64,000 nt of DNA from Kineosporia rhizophila (GTDB lineage Bacteria > Actinomycetota > Actinomycetes > Actinomycetales > Kineosporiaceae). Under the pieces are notes generated by a model. It saw only the letters and a list, made by a program, of their open reading frames with translations, had not been told where the DNA came from and did no database searches. The stretch lies in assembly GCF_021277265.1 (NCBI RefSeq), contig NZ_JAJSOH010000019.1, positions 1 to 64,000 on the forward strand, in the 5' to 3' direction. The position numbers and the translations under genes are program-made. Shown here piece by piece: positions 58,089-64,000 of this stretch (its first letter is position 1; each line of letters opens with the position of its first letter).

Positions 58089-58541
58089 TCACCTCGTGCC
58101 AGTGGTGGATGCCTGCTCCGGCCGCGTTCCGGGGTGCCGGACCGTGATGACCGGGCGGAAGAACGGTGCCTCCGGTCCCTCACCGACCGGTCGCCGCTCG
58201 ACCTCCACCCAGGCGTGGGCCCGGAAGGGTTCGGTGCGCACGCCGGTGCACCAGTCCGGCCAGGTCCCGGCCAGGCGGCACAGCAGCACCGTGGCCACCG
58301 AGCGCTGCAGGCAGCCCTGCCCGGCGCAGCGCACGCTGACCGAGACCACCGCGGCGCGGGCGGCCAGGGCCTGCTCCAGGGTGGCGGGCCGGGTGCGGCG
58401 ACTGAGCAGCGTGAGCACCTGGCGCAGGTGGCCGGGCGAGAGCCGGATCAGTTGCCGGGCCACCCCGACCGCCAGCTGGGCGGTGGTGCGCCGGCGCCAG
58501 GGCAGGTGTTCGGACGTCTCCAGGCTGACCGACATGCTCAT
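58089..58541 (-). CDS. Lasso peptide leader peptidase B2 (transglutaminase-like)
   Basis: A 150-residue Cys protease that removes the leader peptide. The catalytic Cys is in GQGCLQRSVATVLLC and the His in PFRAHAWVEV, both in standard B2 order. The usual third-residue Asp, expected just after the His strand, is not obvious here (PVGEGPEAPFF). The N-terminal helix-rich part carries RQLIRLSPGHLRQVL. It overlaps the PqqD-like gene by four bases. Confidence 0.9.
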   Translation of the reverse strand: MSMSVSLETSEHLPWRRRTTAQLAVGVARQLIRLSPGHLRQVLTLLSRRTRPATLEQALAARAAVVSVSVRCAGQGCLQRSVATVLLCRLAGTWPDWCTGVRTEPFRAHAWVEVERRPVGEGPEAPFFRPVITVRHPGTRPEQASTTGTR

Positions 58542-58789
58542 GGCCGGACCACCCCGGCGGCCTGCAGGTTGTCCACGAAGGCGCGCACGTCGACGGCGAT
58601 CCGGTCGGCGGCCTCGGGCCGGGACCGGGCCAGCTCGTCGATCGCCTCCTGCACGCTGGCGCCCTGCTTCAGGCGTTGCAGCACGGTGGCGCCGGTGGAG
58701 TTCAGCTGCCAGTAGCGGCCGGCCCGTTCGTCCAGCAGCACCATGCCCTGGTCGGTCTCGGTCAGGATCATCGTCGTGGAGAGCTTCAC
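58538..58789 (-). CDS. Lasso peptide B1 protein (PqqD-like RRE)
   Basis: An 83-residue RiPP recognition element. It starts at GTG 58789 inside the stop of the synthetase gene and opens MKLSTTMILTETDQGMVLLD. It continues GRYWQLNSTGATVLQRLKQG, the PqqD fold, and ends in a helix that binds leader peptides. It delivers the precursor to the B2 protease. It overlaps both neighbours by four bases. Confidence 0.92.
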   Translation of the reverse strand: MKLSTTMILTETDQGMVLLDERAGRYWQLNSTGATVLQRLKQGASVQEAIDELARSRPEAADRIAVDVRAFVDNLQAAGVVRP

Positions 58790-60648
58790 GACGCCACCTC
58801 CGTCAGTTTCGGGGAGCGCTGCTGCGCGGCAGTCAGCGATCGCAGCCAGGCCTCGGCGGCCAGGGTGCCGTCGAGGACGATCAGGGTGCGTGACGAGGTG
58901 TGCAGGCCCAGCACGGCCGCCCGCAGCGCCTCGGCGTCGATCAGGCCCCGGCGCGCCAGTTCGGAGTCCTCGCACAGCTGCAGCAGTTCGGGGCGGTGCT
59001 TGCGGAAGCCGGCGTAGGCGTCGGCGCTGAACTCGGCCTTCGTGGCCCGGCCGAGCAGCCGGTCCGGCACGATCCCCCGCATCGCCGCGGCCAGGGCCGG
59101 CTTGTACAGGTGCGGGTCGGCCCGCTCGTCGAATCGGATCGCCAGGGCGGCCTCCAGCACCCGGTCGTCGTAGAACGGCGAGTGCCAGGAGACTCCGTGA
59201 CGGGAGCTGAGCAGGTTGGTGCGCCGGGCCGTCTCGGCGCCGGAGCGCACGTCCTGCAGGGACCCGTGCTGGGCCCGCAGGTCCGACAGTGGTTCCTGGC
59301 CGGAGGCGGCGACCTGGAGCATGGCGGCTCGGGCCGCCTCGACGGCGGCGCCGGTGGCCCACGGCGGCATGATCGGGCTGGCGCCCCAGCCGAAGTCCAG
59401 CCGGTTGCCGACCTTGTCGGCGGGTGTGCGCAGGCCCTGCGCCGACTGGGCGAACCATTCGCCGAACGACGGCGACGGCAGCAGCCCGCCGACCATGTTC
59501 CGGGTGGAGGCGCGGGTCATGGCCTGGTAGGAGCGTAGGTGCGCGATGGAGCGGAAGGGCTTGCGCCGCACCAGGGTGTGCAGGTAGTTCGGGGTGAGGA
59601 AGAACAGTTCGTCGCCGCCGTCGCCGGACAGGTGGCGCGTCGATCCGCGCTCGGCCATCTGGCGCACCAGGTACTCCACCTGGCTGCGGGCCCGGGTCCA
59701 GGCGTAGGGCCCGTCCAGGTCCGCGTCGTCGTTGGTCAGACCGGCGTACCAGCGCGGTAGTTCGCGCCCGGGCAGCACCAGGTGCTCGGCCTGCGGCAGG
59801 CCTTCGGCGGCGACCTCACCCCAGTGACTGTCGTCGCCCGCCGCGTCCTCGGACACCCAGCGCAGTGTCAGCAGCCGGGCCTCGGAGCGGGCGGCCAGGT
59901 ACGACAGGCTGGTGGAGTCCATGCCCCCGGACAGGTCGGCGCTGATGCGCTCCATGTTGCGGGTGCGGGCGTCCACCGACTCCAGCAGGGCTTCGCGTAG
60001 CGCCAGAGTGCCTTCGACGAGGGAGGTCTCGGGGGCCGGCGGGTTCCACCAGCGCACCGGCCGGGCGCTGCCGTCGGGGCTGATGTCCAGGTACTCGCCC
60101 ATGCCCAGCGGGGTGATGCCCCGCCAGACCGAGCGTTCGTTCAGGGGCCAGGGGCGGCTGGGGGAAAGCAGTTGGAGGGCCAGGTTCTCGTCGGCGACCT
60201 CGGCGCCGGTGACCTCGGCCAGCAGCCGGGAGCCGGTGGCGGCCAGGACGGTTCCACCGGCGCGCGCGTAGAACACCTTGTGGAAACCGGAGATGCTGCC
60301 CTGGAAACGAATGCGCCCGCCCAGGCTGGCGACCAGGTGGAAGCTGCCGTGCAACCTGCGGACCACACGATCGAGGTCACGCAGGTCCTTGACCGGGGCG
60401 AGCACATCGGTCAGGGCAGCGCGGTCGCTGCCGCAGAAGCCGACCACCGCGACCCGCAGGTCTCCGAGCGTGACCTGTACGAGAACGTCCTCGGACCACT
60501 GGCCCACGATCCAGGGCCGGCCCGAGGCGTGGCGCAGAACATGGCGCCGGTCCTGAAGATTGTGGGGATCCAGGGCATTCAGGGCTTCGAGGGCCTGACC
60601 GGCGCCTTCACGGTCAGGCAGAACAACGAATTCCACAGTCATCACCAT
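58786..60648 (-). CDS. Lasso peptide macrolactam synthetase C (asparagine synthetase-like)
   Basis: A 620-residue enzyme that adenylates the ring Asp side chain and closes the macrolactam. The PP-loop is SADLSGGMDSTSLSYLAA near residue 240, with HLSGDGGDELFFLTP and the late block TKAEFSADAYAGFRKH. The N-terminal region keeps part of the glutaminase-like fold (SISGFHKVFYARAGG) but has no N-terminal Cys nucleophile, as usual in lasso C proteins. ATGs at 60648 and 60642 are both possible starts. It lies after a hairpin that separates it from the precursor genes. Confidence 0.93.
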   Translation of the reverse strand: MVMTVEFVVLPDREGAGQALEALNALDPHNLQDRRHVLRHASGRPWIVGQWSEDVLVQVTLGDLRVAVVGFCGSDRAALTDVLAPVKDLRDLDRVVRRLHGSFHLVASLGGRIRFQGSISGFHKVFYARAGGTVLAATGSRLLAEVTGAEVADENLALQLLSPSRPWPLNERSVWRGITPLGMGEYLDISPDGSARPVRWWNPPAPETSLVEGTLALREALLESVDARTRNMERISADLSGGMDSTSLSYLAARSEARLLTLRWVSEDAAGDDSHWGEVAAEGLPQAEHLVLPGRELPRWYAGLTNDDADLDGPYAWTRARSQVEYLVRQMAERGSTRHLSGDGGDELFFLTPNYLHTLVRRKPFRSIAHLRSYQAMTRASTRNMVGGLLPSPSFGEWFAQSAQGLRTPADKVGNRLDFGWGASPIMPPWATGAAVEAARAAMLQVAASGQEPLSDLRAQHGSLQDVRSGAETARRTNLLSSRHGVSWHSPFYDDRVLEAALAIRFDERADPHLYKPALAAAMRGIVPDRLLGRATKAEFSADAYAGFRKHRPELLQLCEDSELARRGLIDAEALRAAVLGLHTSSRTLIVLDGTLAAEAWLRSLTAAQQRSPKLTEVAS

Positions 60649-60699
60649 TGTCCCAAGCGTTGGTGGACCACGCGTGTCAGGCGCAGCGAGGGCGAGGGG

Positions 60700-60735
60700 C
60701 CTGTGGCCGCGCCGGCGAACCGGCGCGGCCACAGG
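60700..60735. terminator. Hairpin between lasso precursor and synthetase genes
   Basis: A perfect 16-bp GC stem (60700-60715 with 60720-60735) with a four-base loop, six bases after the stop of the second precursor. It has no T-tract. Such attenuating hairpins let RiPP precursors be transcribed far more than the enzyme genes. Confidence 0.9.
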
Positions 60736-60741
60736 GGCGAA

Positions 60742-60867
60742 TTACTCGCAGTTCCAGATGACGCACTGGTCCTTGCTGTCGAAACCCCAGACGGGGCGGC
60801 CCAGGGTCACCCGGGCGAAGTCGCCGATCTCGGCGATGGCGGGCGCTTCGTAAACGTCGTGCTGCAT
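60742..60867 (-). CDS. Lasso peptide precursor A2
   Basis: A 41-residue precursor with ribosome site AAGGAG before the ATG at 60867. The leader opens MQHDVYEAPAIAEIG and contains the YxxP...G...T recognition pattern, ending ARVTL with Thr at the penultimate position. The predicted core is GRPVWGFDSKDQCVIWNCE: Gly1 linked to Asp8, with Cys13 and Cys18 in the tail. The core shares GRPxWGF and the tail Cys arrangement with LP2006 (class IV). It differs from the A1 core at positions 16 and 19. Confidence 0.9.
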   Translation of the reverse strand: MQHDVYEAPAIAEIGDFARVTLGRPVWGFDSKDQCVIWNCE

Positions 60868-60935
60868 GGTCGTTCTCCTTCTGACGAAATGGCTGAACCG
60901 GTCGCATCCCTCCAAGCGGAGGGACTACGACGTCG

Positions 60936-61064
60936 TCACTGGCAGTTGAAGATGACGCACTGGTCCTTGCTGTCGAAGCCCCAGACCGGGCGGCCCAGGG
61001 TCACCCGGGCGAAGTCGCCGATCTCGGCGATGGCGGGCGCCTCGTACACGGTGGTGTCCTTCAT
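60936..61064 (-). CDS. Lasso peptide precursor A1
   Basis: A 42-residue precursor with AAGGAGTTGCGAC before the ATG at 61064. The leader opens MKDTTVYEAPAIAEIG and is identical to A2 from YEAP onward. The predicted core is GRPVWGFDSKDQCVIFNCQ: an eight-residue Gly1-Asp8 macrolactam and a tail with Cys13 and Cys18. It is the first gene of the cluster, 68 bases before A2. The 191-base region to the right presumably holds the promoter. Confidence 0.9.
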   Translation of the reverse strand: MKDTTVYEAPAIAEIGDFARVTLGRPVWGFDSKDQCVIFNCQ

Positions 61065-61254
61065 GTCGCAACTCCTTCTGAGATGGATGCTGGACCACCG
61101 GAAAACCGTTGTTCGCCGTGGCTTGTCCGGTGCAACAACACTCCCCCGCCGCGCTTTCACTTCGCCTTCGCCCCGCTGTACGGACTGCCCACGGGTGAGC
61201 ACTCAGAGGCGTGCGACCACGCACGACCGTCGCGAAGAGTGAAGGCTGACGGGC

Positions 61255-61875
61255 TCAGGAACGCCCGGGCGAAGCGATGAGGGTGAGGGCGAACCGGGCT
61301 GCGCCGAGCAGTTCGTCCCGACCGGCTCCCAGGTCCGAGCGGACCGAAAGGCCCTGCCAGAGAGCCTGTACCAGCTCGGTCAGCACGATCGGGTCGGTGG
61401 CTGCCGGGAGGTCGCCGTCGGCCCGGGCCTGCTCGATCCGGGTGCACAGGAGCGCCTCGTCGGCCCGTTGCAGATCAGCGACATAGGTGCGCACGTCGAG
61501 GGTGGCCGAGGTGTCGGCCATGACGGCACTGCTGGTCAGGCAGCCGGGGTGCCCCTGCTCGACGCGGCTGAACTCCTCGACGGAGTCGATCAGCACCCGT
61601 TCGAGAACCCGGGCGAGGGAGGGCTCGGCCACGGCGCGTTCGTAGATGGCGCTGTAGCGCAGCGCGTAGGTGCGCACCGCCTCGTCGAACAGCCCGGCCT
61701 TGCTGCCGAAGGCAGCGTAGAGGCTGGAACTGGAGACACCCAGGGCCTCGCTCAGCATCCGGGTGGAGGTGCCGGAGAAGCCGTGGCGCCAGAACAGGAC
61801 CGCGGCCTGGCGCAGCGCGTCGGCACGGTCGAAGGACCGGGGACGTCCGGCGGTGCGGCGCGTGGGGGCGGTCAT
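61255..61875 (-). CDS. TetR family transcriptional regulator
   Basis: A 206-residue repressor. After a basic start (TRRTAGRPRSFDRADAL) comes the helix-turn-helix (FWRHGFSGTSTRMLSEALGV, then SSSSLYAAFGSKAGLF). The ligand domain has GCLTSSAVM as in AcrR-type regulators. It is divergent from the alpha/beta hydrolase gene, with 37 bases between, and likely represses it. Its end lies 190 bases from the lasso precursor A1. Confidence 0.9.
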   Translation of the reverse strand: MTAPTRRTAGRPRSFDRADALRQAAVLFWRHGFSGTSTRMLSEALGVSSSSLYAAFGSKAGLFDEAVRTYALRYSAIYERAVAEPSLARVLERVLIDSVEEFSRVEQGHPGCLTSSAVMADTSATLDVRTYVADLQRADEALLCTRIEQARADGDLPAATDPIVLTELVQALWQGLSVRSDLGAGRDELLGAARFALTLIASPGRS

Positions 61876-61881
61876 GTTGAC

Positions 61882-61907
61882 GATTCTAGTGCGATCGTTC
61901 CAGAATC
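61882..61907. promoter_or_regulatory. Inverted repeat between TetR and hydrolase genes
   Basis: GATTCT and AGAATC arms flank a GCGATCGTTC core in the 37-base divergent gap. It is a candidate operator for the TetR protein and overlaps both promoters. Confidence 0.6.
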
Positions 61908-61912
61908 CAATT

Positions 61913-62722
61913 ATGGAGCAGATGATCCAGAAAGAGATCCAGGTCAACGGCAGCTGGATCCAGGTAGACGTGTACGGAGCCCCGGACGGGCCGGCCATCG
62001 TCGTGATCCCCGGCGTCATGGCCGATGCCGCCGCCTGGGGCCCCGTGGCCCAGCACCTGGAGGGCTGGCCATCGATCGCCGTGGTGAACCGACGCGGCCG
62101 GGTTCCTTCCGGCCCGTTGACCAGCACCTACACCCTCGAGACGGAGATCGAGGACGCCACGGCCGTCCTGCGCAGCTTCTGCAACATTCAGACCGTTCTC
62201 GGGTGGAGCTACGGCGGGCTGATCGCCCTGCACCTGGCCGACCGGGTCCCGGTCGCGCACCTGATCGCCTATGAGCCGATCATGGCTCCGTTCGGAGCCC
62301 CGGCCCTGCCCGATCTGAAGGCCGCCGACGACGCGCAGGACCTCGACCAGGTCGCCGAGGTGGCACTCAGGCAGGTCGCCGCCATGCCCAGTGAGGTCGT
62401 CGGGGCACTCCGGTCCGACTCCGGCGCCTGGTCGGCTCTGCGCGAGCTCAGCGCACCGCTCTACCAGGAGACGCTGGCCATCAACCAGGCCCCGCTGCCC
62501 ACCCTGCTCGCCCGTAGAGCCGACCGGATCGACCTCGTGGTGGGCGAACGCAACCGGGGTCAGGCACCCTACGGCACGACCTTCGACGACATCGTCCGTC
62601 GCGTCCCCACCGCCGCAGTGCACGAACTCGCCGGGCAGGCCCACCTGGCCCATCTCGAGGCCCCGGACCACCTCGCCGCGCTGGTGAACCGGCTGAGGGA
62701 GCCCCGGCGGACGGGTAGCTGA
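61913..62722 (+). CDS. Alpha/beta hydrolase
   Basis: A 269-residue hydrolase. It has VVIPGVMADAAAW near the N-terminus, the nucleophile elbow LGWSYGGLIALHL, an acidic VVGERNRG and a final His region AGQAHLAHLEAPDHL. The block EPIMAPFGAP follows the nucleophile strand. It is divergent from a TetR gene that probably regulates it. The substrate is unknown. The ATG at 61913 is used. Confidence 0.85.
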   Translation: MEQMIQKEIQVNGSWIQVDVYGAPDGPAIVVIPGVMADAAAWGPVAQHLEGWPSIAVVNRRGRVPSGPLTSTYTLETEIEDATAVLRSFCNIQTVLGWSYGGLIALHLADRVPVAHLIAYEPIMAPFGAPALPDLKAADDAQDLDQVAEVALRQVAAMPSEVVGALRSDSGAWSALRELSAPLYQETLAINQAPLPTLLARRADRIDLVVGERNRGQAPYGTTFDDIVRRVPTAAVHELAGQAHLAHLEAPDHLAALVNRLREPRRTGS

Positions 62723-62784
62723 CAATGCGTGGTCACGCCGCCGCTGGTTGCCTGGGTCCACGCACGAGCAGCTGAGGAGCAAAG

Positions 62785-63177
62785 ATGAGCAACGTCCTGG
62801 CCATGATCAAGAGCTTTCCGGCCACCAGTGACATCAACCCCGACCTGCTGGCCGCCGCGATCGAGCAGGCCCTGGCCTGCTCACAGACCTGCACGGCCTG
62901 CGCCGACGCCTGCCTGGGCGACGGGATGCTCGACTGCATCCGGGTGGACAACGACTGCGCCGACATCTGCGCCACCACCGCGCGGGTGCTAAGCCGGCAG
63001 AGCGGGCACAACACAGCCGTGATCCGCGCCCAGCTCGAGGTCTGCATCGCGGCCTGCCGCTCGTGCGGCGACGAGTGCGAGCGCCACGCCGACATGCACG
63101 AGCACTGCCGGATCTGCGCCGAGGTGTGCCGGGCCTGCGAGAGCGCCTGCCGCGAGCTGCTGGCCTCGATGAGCTGA
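62785..63177 (+). CDS. Four-helix copper-binding protein (Csp3/DUF326 type)
   Basis: A 130-residue four-helix bundle protein with 16 Cys spaced along helices (for example ACSQTCTACADACLG, DNDCADICATT, EVCIAACRSCGDECE and HCRICAEVCRACESAC). This is the pattern of cytosolic copper storage proteins, which bind many Cu(I) ions inside the bundle. The ATG at 62785 follows GAGGAGCAAAG. There is no signal peptide, so it is probably cytosolic. The gene is isolated. Confidence 0.9.
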   Translation: MSNVLAMIKSFPATSDINPDLLAAAIEQALACSQTCTACADACLGDGMLDCIRVDNDCADICATTARVLSRQSGHNTAVIRAQLEVCIAACRSCGDECERHADMHEHCRICAEVCRACESACRELLASMS

Positions 63178-63365
63178 GGTCTCCCGGCCGCGGGCGCAGC
63201 GATGTCGGCCGGGTTAACAGTGTGTACAAATGCCTGCACACCTGGAGACTTGCCGCGCCTGGGCAGGCAGGATGACCAGCGAAGTGCTGGCCGAAGGTGC
63301 CCCGCCCGCCGGGTGCGCCGATGCGTCCGACGACACGCTCATCGTGCTCGGAGGTCGGCTCCCCC

Positions 63366-64000
63366 ATGTCTTCTCTCAGCCCTTCAGCCAGCCCTTCCGT
63401 CAGTGTGGTCATCCCCTGCCGCGACGCGGCGCACACCCTGGCCGCGCAGCTCGAGGCGCTGGCCGGGCAGACGTACCGTGGCAGCTGGGAAGTCCTGGTC
63501 AGTGACAACGGCTCCATCGATGACACCCGGCAGGTCGCCGCGCAGTACACCGACCGCCTGCCGGGTCTGCGCATCATCGACGCGGGCGCGTACCCGGGCG
63601 CCGGGTACGCCCGCAACGTCGCCGCCGCCACGTCCACGGCCGACTTCCTGGTGTTCTGTGATGCGGACGACGAGGTCGCTCCGGACTGGCTGGAGCAGAT
63701 GATGCTTGCTCTGCAACGGACCCCGTTCGTCGCCGGGCGGCTCGACGCGACTCAGCTCAACTCGTCCAAAGTTATTCGTTCACGCACGCTTCCCCAGAAC
63801 GACGGCCTGCAGGAGTCCGCGTTCGGGCCGGGCCTTCCTCACGCCAGCGCCGAGAACCTGGGTATCCGGCGCAGTGTCTTCGTCTCGGTGGGTGGGTTCG
63901 ACCCTGAGGTGCGGATTCTGGAGGACACGGACCTGAGCTGGCGGGTTCAGGCTGCGGGCACGCCGCTGGTGTTCGCCCCGGACGCCGTGGTGCACGTGCG
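63366..64000 (+). CDS. Family 2 glycosyltransferase, truncated by window end
   Basis: A GT-A fold glycosyltransferase, open to the end of the window (at least 211 residues). It begins SVSVVIPCRDAAHTLAAQLEALAGQ, has VLVSDNGSIDDT, the DxD-type metal motif FLVFCDADDEVAPDWLEQM, and GIRRSVFVSVGGFD followed by EDTDLSWRV, the acceptor-side ED motif. The start ATG at 63366 gives the usual N-terminus after a short Ser-rich stretch. The acceptor cannot be told. The C-terminus is not in the window. Confidence 0.9.
   Translation, partial: MSSLSPSASPSVSVVIPCRDAAHTLAAQLEALAGQTYRGSWEVLVSDNGSIDDTRQVAAQYTDRLPGLRIIDAGAYPGAGYARNVAAATSTADFLVFCDADDEVAPDWLEQMMLALQRTPFVAGRLDATQLNSSKVIRSRTLPQNDGLQESAFGPGLPHASAENLGIRRSVFVSVGGFDPEVRILEDTDLSWRVQAAGTPLVFAPDAVVHV

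Noticed and set aside
1..64000. CRISPR array, prophage or rRNA operon
   Set aside because: No spaced short direct repeats, phage structural or packaging genes, or rRNA sequence were seen; mobile-element signals are limited to the ISL3 block and the tRNA fragment.

Overview
The window is high-GC DNA with strong G/C preference at third codon positions, twin-arginine and Sec-secreted polysaccharidases, SARP, LacI, GntR and TetR regulators and a spore photoproduct lyase-like gene. This points to a soil or plant-litter actinobacterium, possibly a sporulating one of the Kineosporia type; the genus is an inference and cannot be settled from the sequence alone. No rRNA, intact tRNA, CRISPR array or phage structural gene was seen.

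Layout. 1-12.5 kb: a PAS-SpoIIE-HATPase-STAS protein, a toxin/antitoxin-like small gene pair, a LacI regulator facing a secreted GH6 cellulase, an IMPase-like/NAD-binding pair divergent from a LysR regulator, a stand-alone UMP kinase paralogue, a DUF6924 protein and a gene broken by a stop codon. 12.6-26 kb: SDR/TetR pair with two clear operators, a CDP-glycerol glycerophosphotransferase-like protein, a secreted GH16 glucanase divergent from its likely GntR regulator, an APC transporter with an Lrp regulator, SDR genes, an AraC regulator and small secreted or membrane proteins. 26.3-31 kb: a TetR-controlled operon of three alpha/beta hydrolases, an NmrA-like protein and an aldo/keto reductase. 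31-37 kb: KDPG-type aldolase, SMP-30 lactonase, a PdxA remnant, and a three-gene arabinan-degradation operon (GH43, ricin-GH43, GH43-AbfB) behind a LacI-type operator. 37.3-43 kb: spore photoproduct lyase-like gene, an ISL3-type composite transposon with a perfect 8-bp target duplication and foreign-looking cargo, and an expansin. 43-46 kb: M20 amidohydrolase and PIG-L deacetylase behind a cysteine-rich leader peptide, and a lipoprotein. 46.2-54.6 kb: a complete Nit1-type (MSMEG_0565-0572 / sll0783-0787) cluster with tandem nitrilase-fold proteins, the second of which lacks the catalytic cysteine. 54.8-61.1 kb: a SARP regulator and a lasso-peptide cluster with two short precursor genes whose cores resemble the class IV lasso peptide LP2006. 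61.2-64 kb: TetR/hydrolase pair, a copper-storage-like four-helix protein and a truncated family 2 glycosyltransferase.

How it fits together. A plant-polysaccharide theme (GH6+CBM2, GH16+CBM5/12-like, three GH43 proteins, expansin) is spread through the window, with two glycosidase loci next to LacI or GntR regulators that have palindromic operator candidates nearby. Two specialised-metabolism loci lie side by side: the Nit1 cluster, whose product is not established, and the lasso cluster. The most interesting points are the paired LP2006-like precursors with a MauE-like membrane gene in the operon, the nitrilase pseudoenzyme in the Nit1 cluster, the polycysteine leader before the deacetylase/amidohydrolase operon, and the composite transposon whose outer ends carry matching target duplications.
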